From Coriobacteriales bacterium (GTDB lineage: Bacteria; Actinomycetota; Coriobacteriia; Coriobacteriales; UBA8131), in assembly GCA_031288185.1 (NCBI GenBank), contig JAITRZ010000008.1:1-56099 (forward strand): a stretch of 56,099 bases of DNA, given 5' to 3'. The stretch's first letter is position 1; each line of letters begins with the position of its first letter. The notes beneath the pieces were generated by a model, which saw nothing but the letters and a program-made list of their open reading frames with translations, did no database searches and was not told the origin of the DNA. Shown piece after piece: positions 17,014 to 26,530 of the stretch. A program made the translations under genes and the position numbers.

Positions 17014-18024
17014 ATGGCTTTTGATCAGCACGGCCGCGATATTGACTACCTGCGCATTTCGGTTACCGACCGCTGCAATCTGCGTTGTTTGTACTGCATG
17101 CCAGAAGAAGGCATACACTGGAAGCCGCACGCCGAGATGCTAACGCTGGAAGAGATTGCTCGTTTTGTACGCGTGGCGGCAGGTGAGGGCATCAAGCGTA
17201 TTCGTCTGACCGGTGGCGAACCGCTCGTGCGCCGGGGCATCACTGACCTGGTGCGTCGTGTAGTGCAGACACCGGGCATTGAATCGGTCGCCATGACCAC
17301 CAATGGAATACTATTACCTAAAATGGCACATTCTCTGTGGCAAGCCGGACTAAGCCGCGTCAATATCTCGCTGGACACGCTGGATGCCCAGCAGTACAGC
17401 CATATCACTCGCTGGGGCAGTATTGATGACGCCTTCAAGGGCATTGAGGTGGCGCTGGCAACCGGCTTTAAGCCCGTCAAGATTAATGCTGTGGTGGTGC
17501 GCAGTCTGCATCAGGATCTCCTGGCCTTTGCCCGCTTATCCATCGATCGCCCTTTACATGTTCGTTTTATCGAGTATATGCCCGTTGGCAATACCTGCGG
17601 TGGTGCCGGCCTGGGTTGGACGGCGGCCGATACCATTCCTAACGAGGAGCTGATCGACCTGCTTAATGATCAGGCCAGGCAGGTAGGTCTGGGGTCGCTG
17701 GAACCCATCAGTGAACTCGCTGTGACCCCTGATAACTGGGGTCCAGCCCGCTACTACCAGTTTGCTGGCGCCTTGGGCACCGTTGGCTTTATTTCTGCCC
17801 TAAGCCGTCATTTCTGTGGACAGTGCAATCGCCTGCGCCTGACTGCTGAGGGCGAGCTTTTACCCTGTCTGTTTAGCGATCTGCAATTTGATGCTAAGTC
17901 AGCCCTGCGCAGTGCTGATGAGCGGGCGCTCAGGCAGGTTTTGCGCCAGGCCCTGTCCACCAAACCAGCCTCCCACCACCATAGGGTTGGCACCAGTCGT
18001 CAGATGCACCAGATCGGTGGCTAG
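17014..18024 (+). CDS. moaA: GTP 3',8-cyclase MoaA
   Basis: Radical SAM enzyme for the first step of molybdopterin synthesis, with MoaC. The N-terminal SAM cluster is CNLRCLYC (residues ~22-29). The second cluster is CGQCNRLRLTAEGELLPC near residue 269, and the C-terminal Gly-Gly needed for catalysis is kept. 336 residues, the usual length. Ribosome site aagga before the ATG. It lies 20 bases after moeA and 24 before moaC. Confidence 0.97.
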   Translation: MAFDQHGRDIDYLRISVTDRCNLRCLYCMPEEGIHWKPHAEMLTLEEIARFVRVAAGEGIKRIRLTGGEPLVRRGITDLVRRVVQTPGIESVAMTTNGILLPKMAHSLWQAGLSRVNISLDTLDAQQYSHITRWGSIDDAFKGIEVALATGFKPVKINAVVVRSLHQDLLAFARLSIDRPLHVRFIEYMPVGNTCGGAGLGWTAADTIPNEELIDLLNDQARQVGLGSLEPISELAVTPDNWGPARYYQFAGALGTVGFISALSRHFCGQCNRLRLTAEGELLPCLFSDLQFDAKSALRSADERALRQVLRQALSTKPASHHHRVGTSRQMHQIGG

Positions 18025-18048
18025 CGTTTGAGCAGCAAAGGAGACACC

Positions 18049-18615
18049 ATGTCCAAACTAACGCACCTTGATAGCCAGGGCCAGGCCCGGATGGTGGATA
18101 TAGGTGCCAAGTTAGACAGCAGCCGCACCGCTGTTGCCCGTGGATTTGTGGCTATGATGCCCGCCACACTGTCATTGATTGTTGAGGGGCAGGTACCCAA
18201 GGGCGACGTTTTTGCCACGGCGCGCATCGCTGGCATCATGGCCGCCAAGCGCGCTCCTGACCTGATACCCCTCTGTCATCCGCTGCTTATCAGTAAAAGC
18301 GCTCTTAATTTAAGCGTAATTAATCCTGGTGAGCGTGCTGATGGCAAGGTTGGCATCCAAGTACAGGCAAGTTTAGGGGTTATTGGCAAAACCGGCATTG
18401 AGATGGAGGCGCTAACCGCCGTCAGCGTGGCCTGTCTGACCATTTACGACATGTGTAAGGCGGTAGACAGGGGCATGGAGATAAGCGAGATCAGACTGCT
18501 GAAAAAAGACGGCGGCGCCTCTGGTCTTTGGTTGCGTGAAGCAAGTTTGGATAACGAGAACGAGTGCGAGCCGACCGGAAGTGAGCTAACCGACCCCGCG
18601 CCGCACCCGCGCTGA
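18049..18615 (+). CDS. moaC: Cyclic pyranopterin monophosphate synthase MoaC
   Basis: Converts the MoaA product to cPMP. Contains [39 protein letters not shown] and KKDGGASG (the usual KSGG region, slightly changed). 188 residues; the last ~25 are an acidic/Pro tail beyond the normal end. The ATG at 18049 follows aaaggag; the frame also runs from a TTG at 18028. Confidence 0.96.
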   Translation: MSKLTHLDSQGQARMVDIGAKLDSSRTAVARGFVAMMPATLSLIVEGQVPKGDVFATARIAGIMAAKRAPDLIPLCHPLLISKSALNLSVINPGERADGKVGIQVQASLGVIGKTGIEMEALTAVSVACLTIYDMCKAVDRGMEISEIRLLKKDGGASGLWLREASLDNENECEPTGSELTDPAPHPR

Positions 18616-18733
18616 CACTACCTGCGCGTGATACAGGCAGGTGGTTTTTCTATGCTTTCTGACACTGCCCGCGCAAACCGATTGGGCGCTCTGCGCTTGT
18701 GCCAGAAACAGCGGTGCCTCAAGGAGGGAAACA

Positions 18734-19201
18734 ATGAGCCTTACCCTGTCCATAATCACCTGTTCCAGTACACGTACCCTGGCTGAAGACAGCGCGGGTG
18801 CGGCGCTGGATCAGCGGATAGCTGATGCTGGCTGGCAGCTGGTCAGTCATGTAGTTGTTAAAGATGAGCGCGCGCAAATAGCCAAGGCCATTTTGGCCGC
18901 TGCCTCCGCCAGCGATATAGTGTTGACCTGCGGCGGCAGTGGCCTTTCTTTGGGCGACGTAACACCGGAGGCCACTGCGGATGTTTGCGAGCGCCCGGTT
19001 CCCGGTATCGCCGAAGCGATGCGGGCTGCATCTATGCTCAAAACGCGCCGGGCCATGCTCTCACGCGCCGTTTGTATGCAGCGCGGTCTGTGCCTGGTGC
19101 TCAATCTACCCGGCAGCCTCAAGGCGGCCACAGAATGTTTTGATGCCGTCGCTGACCAGTTTGAACACGCGGTATCCATGATGAGGGGCGACGGCCACTG
19201 A
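18734..19201 (+). CDS. mogA: Molybdopterin adenylyltransferase-like MogA/MoaB
   Basis: Adenylates molybdopterin before Mo insertion by MoeA. 155 residues of the MoCF-binding fold: TCSSTRTLAEDSAG near residue 10, and TCGGSGLSLGDVTPEAT, the GGTG-type substrate loop, near 60. Strong aaggaggg ribosome site before the ATG at 18734. The gap after moaC is 118 bases. The stop lies inside a duplicated 44-bp block. moaD, moaE and moeB are not in the window. Confidence 0.92.
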   Translation: MSLTLSIITCSSTRTLAEDSAGAALDQRIADAGWQLVSHVVVKDERAQIAKAILAAASASDIVLTCGGSGLSLGDVTPEATADVCERPVPGIAEAMRAASMLKTRRAMLSRAVCMQRGLCLVLNLPGSLKAATECFDAVADQFEHAVSMMRGDGH

Positions 19202-19300
19202 GCCTTGCCACAGAAAAACGGTTCTGTCGAGCCGCCCATGGCACCGCCTGTAGCCACCACTGAGCCTTGCCACAGGAAAACGGTTCTGTCGAGCCGCCCA
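19195..19300. repeat. 44-bp direct repeat between mogA and aspS
   Basis: Copies at 19195-19238 and 19257-19300 (period 62) differ at one base. Copy 1 contains the mogA stop. Each includes a cagaa/ttctg hairpin (cagga/ttctg in copy 2) and lies between convergent genes, so it may act as a duplicated terminator. Confidence 0.9.
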
Positions 19301-19302
19301 GC

Positions 19303-21147
19303 CTACAGCAGTCTTATACCAAGTTCACGCAGTTGGCTGTGTTCCACCACCGCTGGCGCTCCGGTTAGGGGATCGGTGGCGCTGGCGGTTTTGGGAAAGG
19401 CAATGACGTCGCGAAGGGACAGATAGCCGCCCAGCAGCATCACCAGGCGATCCAAGCCCAGAGCTATGCCGCCGTGTGGTGGGGCTCCAAATGCTAAAGC
19501 GTCAAGCAAAAACCCAAACTGTTCCTGAGCCTGCTGTTCGCTCAATCCCATCACTTCAAATATCTGCAGCTGCTGATCGCGGCGATAGTTACGCAAGGTA
19601 CCACCACCCAACTCCAGCCCGTCAAACACCAGGTCATAGGAGTAACTGCCACAGGCGGCAGGGTCGGTTTGTAGTTTATCTAGATCCTCTGTCCTGATAC
19701 GGGTAAAGGGATGGTGATTGGCAACAAAGCGTTCAGCCTCGGTATCGTAGTGAAACATCGGAAAATCCCGCACCCAGCATAGTCCATGAGCGCGGCGGGG
19801 GAGGGCCAGCGCCTTTGCCATATGCAAGCGTACCGCGCCCAATACGCTGTTTACAACCTGCGAGCTGTCAGCGCCAAACAGCAGCAGATCGCCTGGCCCG
19901 GCAGCCAGCGCCGTCTTGATCTGCTCAAGTAACGCCTCACCCAAAAACTTCAGTATCGGAGAATGCTCCTCCCCGTTTCCGTCAAGAGCAATCCAGGCCA
20001 TACCCTTAGCTCCCAGCTCTCTGGCTAAGGCGGTGGCCCTGTCTATCTCGCTACGAGAGAGCCGCTCGCCGCCGGGGACGCAAAGCGCCTTTATCACCCC
20101 GCCACCTGATGCTGCCTGACTAAAGACCTTAAATTCGCTGTCAGCCACGATGCCGGAAACATCGTGCAGTTCCATTCCAAAACGGATGTCCGGGCGATCA
20201 CTGCCAAAACGCTCCATCGCCTCACGGTAGCGCAGCTGGGGCAAAGGAAACTCAATGACAGACGCTTTCGTATCGTCTAAAAGCAGCGGACGCGGCTGGC
20301 CCGGCGCATCCTCGCGCAGGGCCACTTCCATCCCGGCCATCGCCAGGACTTCAGCCAGGATCGTCTCAGTTAGCGCTATTATTTCCGCTTCACCCACAAA
20401 GCTCATTTCAATATCCAACTGGGTAAATTCCGGCTGACGATCAGCGCGCAGATCTTCGTCCCTAAAGCAGCGAGCAATCTGATAGTAACGCTCGATGCCG
20501 CCAACCATCAACAGTTGCTTATAGAGTTGCGGCGACTGAGGCAAAGCATAGAAACTACCCTTGTGCGGACGTGAGGGAACCAGGTAGTCACGGGCACCTT
20601 CTGGTGTAGAGCGACCCAACATCGGCGTTTCGACCTCCAGGAAATCGTGCTGATGTAAAACCGTATGCAGGGTGGCCGTCACGTCGGAGCGCAGCTTCAA
20701 GGCCTGGTACACCTCCGGCCGTCGCAGATCCAGGTAGCGCCAGCGCAGCCGGGTTGCCTCGTCAGTTTCCGTATCGTCCGTAAGGGGAAAGGGTGGGGTT
20801 TTGGCACTGTTTAGTATTTGGCAATCCCGCGCAAGCACCTCTAGGGTGCCGGTGGGCATGTTTGGGTTGATCGTTCCTTCGGGTCGCGCGCGCATCAGGC
20901 CCACAACGCTGATAACCCACTCGGGACGCATCTGCTCGGCCCGGGCAAAAACTGCCGGCGAGCAGTGATCAGGATCAAAAACGCATTGAGTTAGACCAGT
21001 GCGATCCCTCAAATCAACAAAAATCAGGCCCCCGTGGTCGCGGCGATGGGCTACCCAACCCCGCAAACTCACCTCGCTGCCACTGTCGGCGAGCTGGGGC
21101 TCACCACATCGGAGCGCGCGCGTATCTCGCTGGTGATGGTCTTTCAT
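19303..21147 (-). CDS. aspS: Aspartate--tRNA ligase
   Basis: Class II synthetase. Order: N-terminal OB anticodon domain (SLRGWVAHRRDHGG), motif 2 (FRDEDLRADRQPEFTQLD), GAD insert, and motif 3 (GGIALGLDRLVMLL) near the C-terminus. The ATG at 21147 gives 614 residues, near the usual ~590. The frame also runs to 21195, which would overlap hisS. It follows hisS with a 28-base gap, so the pair is one transcript. The 3' end abuts the duplicated block before mogA. Confidence 0.96.
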   Translation of the reverse strand: MKDHHQRDTRALRCGEPQLADSGSEVSLRGWVAHRRDHGGLIFVDLRDRTGLTQCVFDPDHCSPAVFARAEQMRPEWVISVVGLMRARPEGTINPNMPTGTLEVLARDCQILNSAKTPPFPLTDDTETDEATRLRWRYLDLRRPEVYQALKLRSDVTATLHTVLHQHDFLEVETPMLGRSTPEGARDYLVPSRPHKGSFYALPQSPQLYKQLLMVGGIERYYQIARCFRDEDLRADRQPEFTQLDIEMSFVGEAEIIALTETILAEVLAMAGMEVALREDAPGQPRPLLLDDTKASVIEFPLPQLRYREAMERFGSDRPDIRFGMELHDVSGIVADSEFKVFSQAASGGGVIKALCVPGGERLSRSEIDRATALARELGAKGMAWIALDGNGEEHSPILKFLGEALLEQIKTALAAGPGDLLLFGADSSQVVNSVLGAVRLHMAKALALPRRAHGLCWVRDFPMFHYDTEAERFVANHHPFTRIRTEDLDKLQTDPAACGSYSYDLVFDGLELGGGTLRNYRRDQQLQIFEVMGLSEQQAQEQFGFLLDALAFGAPPHGGIALGLDRLVMLLGGYLSLRDVIAFPKTASATDPLTGAPAVVEHSQLRELGIRLL

Positions 21148-21175
21148 GGATGTTTGTCCCTGTCTTCTCGATGTT

Positions 21176-22540
21176 CTACGGTGAGCTCGTGCCACCTGGC
21201 TGTTTCGCTGCTGTATTGCCGCTGGTAGCGCTAACCCTGGTGTTCAAAACGGTGACAATTTCTTCCAAGTTTAGCGCCTGTTCGCTGTGGGCGGTCAAAG
21301 AACGAAGCGTAAAACGACCTTGGGCACGTTCTTCAGGCCCAACAATCAGGCAATAAGGAGAGCCCAAGCGGTCAGCCAGTTTGATCTGAGAGCGCAGTGA
21401 GCGGTGTTGGTGATCCATCTCTGCGCTCAGGCCGCGGCGGCGCAGCTCGACGCAAAGCATAAAAGCGCTGCTCCGGCTTTCGTTGTCAACTGCGGCTACA
21501 AAGACTTGGGGTGAGGGCAGGTTCACATTCAGCGCGCCCAGCGCCTCCAGCACCAGTTTAATGCGTTCCAGGCCAACGGCAAAGCCCAAGCCCGGTGTTG
21601 GGCGCGCCCCAAACATTTCTAGCAACTTGTCATAGCGGCCACCACCACCAATGGCGTTTTGGGCGCCCAGCCCCGCATCAACCTGCACCTCAAAAACTGT
21701 GCGCGTGTAGTAGTCCAGGCCGCGTACCAGGCGCGGATCCTCAACAAAGTTCAGTTGCGCGGCTGTGAGCAGTGACTTTACAGCAGCATAGTGTTCCAGG
21801 CAGGAATCACACAGCATGTCAGTAATCTGTGGCGCCTGGGTAAGCAGTCGCGCGCAGTCAGGGTTTTTGCAATCAAAAGCCCTCAGTGGATTGGTGTCGG
21901 CCCGCTGCTGGCACTGTGTGCAGAGGCCATTGGCGTGTTCTAGGATAAAACGCCGCACCTGCGCGCGCCAAGCCGGCCGGCAGTTATCGTCACCCATGGA
22001 ATTGATTTTGAGCGTCATGGCATCCATCGGGATGCCCAAAACCTCAAAATACTGCATAAGGAGCACGATAAGCTCCGCATCCGCCGAAGGCTCGGCGGCT
22101 CCCAGGCATTCCACGCCTATCTGGTGAAACTCCCTGAGCCGACCCTTCTGTGGTCGCTCATGCCGGTACATTGATCCAACATACCAGTATTTGCTACTTG
22201 CGGTACCAGGTAGAGCTAGTTTGTGCTGCACCACCGCTCGCGCCACTCCCGCTGTACCCTCTGGACGCAGTGCCATCTTTTCCTCCGCGCGCAATGGCTC
22301 GCCGTGTTGCAGCCGGCGGGTAGCGTCCAGTGATAGCACGTTAAACATCTCTTTGCTCACCACATCGGTGGCTTCGCCGATGCCGCGCGCAAAGACCTCG
22401 CTGTTTTCAAAGTGTGGAGTGGCAAGCAGTTGATAGCCATAGAGGATAAAGAGCGCTGATGCTTGTTGGATCATTTCAACCAAAGCCTGAGCTTCCTGGG
22501 GAAGTAGATCCTTGGTGCCGCGCGAACTTTGCAAACTCAT
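21176..22540 (-). CDS. hisS: Histidine--tRNA ligase
   Basis: Class II synthetase, 454 residues. Seen: RGTKDLLP at the N-terminus, motif 2 (YRHERPQKGRLREFHQ) near 125, histidine-A loop GLDYYTRTVFEV near 270, and the C-terminal anticodon domain (QVFVAAVDNES onwards). The ATG at 22540 has a gggag element 13 bases upstream, a little far. It is first gene of hisS-aspS. No T-box is recognised in its leader. Confidence 0.96.
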   Translation of the reverse strand: MSLQSSRGTKDLLPQEAQALVEMIQQASALFILYGYQLLATPHFENSEVFARGIGEATDVVSKEMFNVLSLDATRRLQHGEPLRAEEKMALRPEGTAGVARAVVQHKLALPGTASSKYWYVGSMYRHERPQKGRLREFHQIGVECLGAAEPSADAELIVLLMQYFEVLGIPMDAMTLKINSMGDDNCRPAWRAQVRRFILEHANGLCTQCQQRADTNPLRAFDCKNPDCARLLTQAPQITDMLCDSCLEHYAAVKSLLTAAQLNFVEDPRLVRGLDYYTRTVFEVQVDAGLGAQNAIGGGGRYDKLLEMFGARPTPGLGFAVGLERIKLVLEALGALNVNLPSPQVFVAAVDNESRSSAFMLCVELRRRGLSAEMDHQHRSLRSQIKLADRLGSPYCLIVGPEERAQGRFTLRSLTAHSEQALNLEEIVTVLNTRVSATSGNTAAKQPGGTSSP

Positions 22541-23093
22541 AAACGCGTTGTACTCCCTTGCTGGTGGTGGGGTGGCTGCTGGCCTGGATAACGAGGTAGC
22601 CTGGGTTATTGTACAGCAAGGCGTCAGGGCGAGCGGTCATAAACGGAGATTCCACGGTTGTGTGCGATGGCCAGCGGGCGCGGATAATCGTTTTAATTGG
22701 TCTGCCACGGAGATGAGATGCGCCTGCCCAATAAACCGTCCGCCGCCTGCCTGAGCAGAGCAATCATGGCGCCACCTGACACATGAGTGTAAACGGGCAT
22801 GTGAACAAACAGGTGGGCAAACAGGCGAACAGTTGTGCAAACAGGCGCGCCCGCTCTTTTTAAGCGTGAACTGATACGCCTGGTTTTTGTGATCACAAAG
22901 GGTTCACCTGCCTTTTTCCTGATGTGCGTACCGTTTTTGTAAACACTCAAATTGCAAAGTTAGATTATAATAATCTGTCAGATTGGGCTGAGGTTGCAAC
23001 TTTAGCCCGGTACGTCAGAGCAGAGGGCACCACAGCGGTGGCAGGTACGGTACTGCAGGGGCTGCGCGTGTCGGGACACACCAAGGAGACCCT
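22541..23093. other. Divergent promoter region between hisS and the FIST gene
   Basis: 550 bases without a supported gene. gcaaacaggcg occurs at 22817-22827 and 22837-22847, with a related copy just before. A TATAAT -10 box at 22966-22971 inside a near-palindrome (agattataataatct) probably serves the + strand gene with a ~115-base leader. On the minus strand TACAAT lies near 22610 for hisS. Confidence 0.45.
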
Positions 23094-24251
23094 ATGATCG
23101 AAGTGCGCACCGCAAGAACCAATGAGATTGATGAAACTGGCGCGGCCGTAGACCAGATTATCCAAACCATTGACCCCACAACTTTGCGCGCGCACAGCGC
23201 CGGTATCCTATTTTGCCACTTCGACTATGTGGAAAGTGGTGTGATTGAGGCTTTGCACAAGGCCCTGGGCTTTGACATTATCGGTATGACCTCCACGTCT
23301 AATGCCACCCAAAGTGGTTTTGACATGTATGGGCTCAGCCTGGCCGTGCTAACCAGTGATGACGTGCACTTTGAGGCCGCGATGACCACAGCCCTAACAC
23401 GCGATACCTTTGCCGCTGAGATTGAGTCTACCTATCAGACAACCCAAAAGGCGCTTGGCGCAGCGCCAGCTCTTTCCTTCACCCTGATACCCTACATGGA
23501 GGCCATCAGCGCCGCAGAGATGGTGCGGGTCTACAACGACAGTTGTGGCGGCAAGCCCTTTTGGGGCTCGGTGACCACCAGCGTTGAACTGTTCTTTGAC
23601 CAGTGCTTTACCGTCTTTAATGAGCGTATCATCGAAGACGGCTTTGCGATGTTGCTTCTTGCGGGCGATGTGCAACCAGAATTCATTTGCAACTCCATTC
23701 CCAACCAACTAATTTCCGGACGTCGAGCCCTGGTTACCAAAAGCCGTGATTATCGGATATATGAGATTGACGACAAGCCGGCGGTTGACTTCTTAAACAG
23801 TTTTGACCTCAATGTTAGTCCCACGAGCCTTCCCGTTAATAATCCGATGCTTGTCTACTATAAAAATTCTCCCAATCCTGTGGCGCTTGGTATCTACACC
23901 ATCTTTGAGGATGGTTCGCTGCTGCTGGGCGGGCCTATTTCTGATGGCGACACGGTGACGGTTGGTAACATGACCAGAGAAGGCATCTTTCAAACCACTG
24001 AGGAGTGTCTGGAGCGTATTCAGTCAATGCAGGAGCCAAGGGGTGTGCTGATACTTCCCTGCGTGACCCGCTTCTACTTCCTCTCGCCCACCATGAACGA
24101 TGAGCTGGAGTTGGTGAGGGAACGGTTAGGTGTGGGTGAGGTGCCCTATCTGATGGGCTATTCAGGTGGTGAAATCTGTCCAGTGAAGGACGAGAGCGGC
24201 CAGTTGGTCAATCGCCTGCATAACTACACGATAGCAGCATGTGTCCTCTAG
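23094..24251 (+). CDS. FIST-domain sensory protein
   Basis: 385 residues matching FIST N plus [16 protein letters not shown] in the first half, [21 protein letters not shown] at the centre, and [12 protein letters not shown] plus [12 protein letters not shown] at the C-terminus. FIST domains are thought to bind small ligands such as amino acids. No TM segment, so cytoplasmic. Ribosome site aaggag. The stop overlaps the start of the hybrid kinase by 13 bases, implying translational coupling and a joint signalling job. The ligand is unknown. Confidence 0.88.
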   Translation: MIEVRTARTNEIDETGAAVDQIIQTIDPTTLRAHSAGILFCHFDYVESGVIEALHKALGFDIIGMTSTSNATQSGFDMYGLSLAVLTSDDVHFEAAMTTALTRDTFAAEIESTYQTTQKALGAAPALSFTLIPYMEAISAAEMVRVYNDSCGGKPFWGSVTTSVELFFDQCFTVFNERIIEDGFAMLLLAGDVQPEFICNSIPNQLISGRRALVTKSRDYRIYEIDDKPAVDFLNSFDLNVSPTSLPVNNPMLVYYKNSPNPVALGIYTIFEDGSLLLGGPISDGDTVTVGNMTREGIFQTTEECLERIQSMQEPRGVLILPCVTRFYFLSPTMNDELELVRERLGVGEVPYLMGYSGGEICPVKDESGQLVNRLHNYTIAACVL

Positions 24252-26419
24252 CCGATACTGAAAACCAAAGCGCTGAGTTGCTTGCGCGTATTAAATATCT
24301 GGAAGCAGAGTTAAGGGAAGCGCAGAATGCCAATCGCAAGGCTCAGCGCGAAATTGGCCATCTAACCCAGGATATACAGCGCGAGCGCCTGGTTGCCGAA
24401 CAACGGGTGCGTGAGCTGGCAATTAGCTCGCATATGCAGCAGGAGCGGGATCGTTACCTGCGCCTGGTGCTGGAAAACACTCCTTCCATCATCCTGTTTC
24501 TGGACATCAATTCCCGTGTGGTGTTTTGCACCGATTCCTTTTTGATGCGCGCCGGATTCAAGGATCTCAAGGAAGTGAGCGGGCGGTCATACTTGGATGT
24601 TCTAACCAGGTTAATTCGCGAAAAAGACCTGGATAAACTGCGCGAAGAAGCGCGTCACGCCGCCACAAGCCTTCGATCCATAGAGGTTTTGTTGCACACC
24701 CGGCCCACGCCCCAGTGGCCAACTGAGCAGTATAACGCCATTTTGACGCCACTGTTCTCCGAGCAAAATCCACGGCCTGATTTTCTCCTGGTTTTTCACA
24801 ATATCACCGCCCTTCAAGCCGCCCGCGAAAAGGCTGAGCAGGCCTCGCAGGCCAAGGGTGATTTTCTCTCCAACATGAGTCATGAGATTCGCACGCCGAT
24901 GAACGCCATCGTTGGCATGACCACCATTGGTAAACGCGCTACTACCCTTGAGCGCAAAGATTACGCGCTAACTCGCATCGAAAGTGCTTCCCTACACCTC
25001 CTGGGCATCATTAACGACATCTTGGATATGTCTAAGATAGAGGCCAACAAGATGGAACTGTCGCTGATGGAGTTCAACTTTGAAAAGATGATTCAAAAGG
25101 TTGTCAATGTTATCAATTTTCGCATTGAGGAAAAACGCCAGCGCCTTTCAGTGTTTATCGATCCAGCCATCCCTCGTCGTCTCTTTGGCGATGATCAACG
25201 CCTGGCGCAGATTATTACCAATCTGTTGGGCAATGCCAATAAGTTTACGCCAGAAGATGGCTACATCAGCCTGGCCGCCGACCTGCTGAGCATCAATCGG
25301 GATCAGTGCCACATCAAAATCGCGGTGACTGATTCAGGCATCGGTATTGATAAGGAGCAGCAAAAGCACCTGTTTAGCTCATTTAGTCAAGCCGATGCCA
25401 GTACGTCCAGGCGCTTTGGCGGTACCGGGTTGGGCCTTGCCATCTCCAAACGGCTGGTGGAAATGATGGACGGCCGTATCTGGGTTGACTCTGAGATGGG
25501 GAAGGGATCCTCCTTCAACTTCGAGGTGAGCCTAAAGCCGCTGGAACTTGCATCCACAACGCGGTTGCGTGACGACGCAAACTGGGAAAACCTGCGTATT
25601 TTGGCCGTCGACGACAGCCAGGACATTCTGGATTATTTTGCGGATCTGGCCGCAGCCTATGAGATTTCCATTGATAGAGCCAAAGATGGTGCAACAGCGC
25701 TTCAGATGATCAGGGACAAAGGCGCTTACGATATTTATTTTATCGATTACCAGATGCCCGGCATAGACGGCATCGACCTGGCTTCTCAGATTCACCAGGA
25801 CAGCGCTGAGCGCAATGTGGTTATCATGATAAGCGCCACCAACTGGTCTGATATTGAAGATCGCGCCCGTCGGGCCGGCATCGAGTTTTATCTGCCCAAG
25901 CCACTGTTTCCCACCGCGTTGATTGATGCCATCAAATCCTGTATGGACAGTGGTTCTGGGCAGGACATTCAATCTGATATATCACCGTCCGACATCGGTC
26001 GCGACTACTCTGACTATCGTTTGCTTTTGGCCGAGGATGTAGAGGTTAATCGTGAAATTGTACAGGCCCTTCTGGAGCCGACCAATCTCACTATCGACAT
26101 TGCGCCCAACGGTAAACAGGCCTTAGAAATGTTCACGGCTGATCCCTATAGATATGATGCCATCTTTATGGACGTTCAGATGCCAGAGATGGACGGTCTG
26201 ACGGCTACCCGAAATATCCGCGCGCTTAGTTTTACCTCAGCAAAAACCATTCCAATTATTGCCATGACAGCTAACGTTTTTAAGGAAGACATCGAAAAGT
26301 GCATTGCCGCCGGCATGGACGACCATGTGGGCAAGCCTATTAACCTGGCTGATGTCCTGGCCAAACTTGACGAGTATCTGCCGCTGCTGCGCCGGGCCAG
26401 AACCCGCCAGGATCGGTGA
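24239..26419 (+). CDS. Hybrid sensor histidine kinase (PAS, HisKA, HATPase, two receivers)
   Basis: 726 residues, no TM segment. Order: coiled coil (~10-60), PAS (~75-195), HisKA with phospho-His in [10 protein letters not shown] (H215), HATPase_c ([25 protein letters not shown]), receiver 1 (~452-570, Asp503 in FIDYQMPG), and receiver 2 (~594-715, Asp645 in FMDVQMPE). Both receivers keep acidic pocket, Asp and Lys (KP). Coupled to the FIST gene, which probably supplies ligand sensing to this soluble kinase. There is no output domain, so a phosphorelay partner must exist elsewhere. Confidence 0.95.
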   Translation: MCPLADTENQSAELLARIKYLEAELREAQNANRKAQREIGHLTQDIQRERLVAEQRVRELAISSHMQQERDRYLRLVLENTPSIILFLDINSRVVFCTDSFLMRAGFKDLKEVSGRSYLDVLTRLIREKDLDKLREEARHAATSLRSIEVLLHTRPTPQWPTEQYNAILTPLFSEQNPRPDFLLVFHNITALQAAREKAEQASQAKGDFLSNMSHEIRTPMNAIVGMTTIGKRATTLERKDYALTRIESASLHLLGIINDILDMSKIEANKMELSLMEFNFEKMIQKVVNVINFRIEEKRQRLSVFIDPAIPRRLFGDDQRLAQIITNLLGNANKFTPEDGYISLAADLLSINRDQCHIKIAVTDSGIGIDKEQQKHLFSSFSQADASTSRRFGGTGLGLAISKRLVEMMDGRIWVDSEMGKGSSFNFEVSLKPLELASTTRLRDDANWENLRILAVDDSQDILDYFADLAAAYEISIDRAKDGATALQMIRDKGAYDIYFIDYQMPGIDGIDLASQIHQDSAERNVVIMISATNWSDIEDRARRAGIEFYLPKPLFPTALIDAIKSCMDSGSGQDIQSDISPSDIGRDYSDYRLLLAEDVEVNREIVQALLEPTNLTIDIAPNGKQALEMFTADPYRYDAIFMDVQMPEMDGLTATRNIRALSFTSAKTIPIIAMTANVFKEDIEKCIAAGMDDHVGKPINLADVLAKLDEYLPLLRRARTRQDR

Positions 26420-26530
26420 CTTTTCGTGGCGCGACAACCGTCTCTTCCCAATAAAGCCGCGCCGGGTCAGAGCCAGCGCAAACGGACGATCTAATCCTGA
26501 GTCGCCTTGGTTATAAGGTCTGAGGTGGCC

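Noticed and set aside
19195-19300. Possible CRISPR-like repeat/spacer units here and at other intergenic repeats
   Set aside because: Each locus has only two or three copies of its own unrelated sequence, no regular spacers and no cas genes.
22541-22950. T-box in the hisS leader (aggtggcgcc on the minus strand near 22770)
   Set aside because: It lacks the GGNACCGC core and no antiterminator/terminator pair follows.
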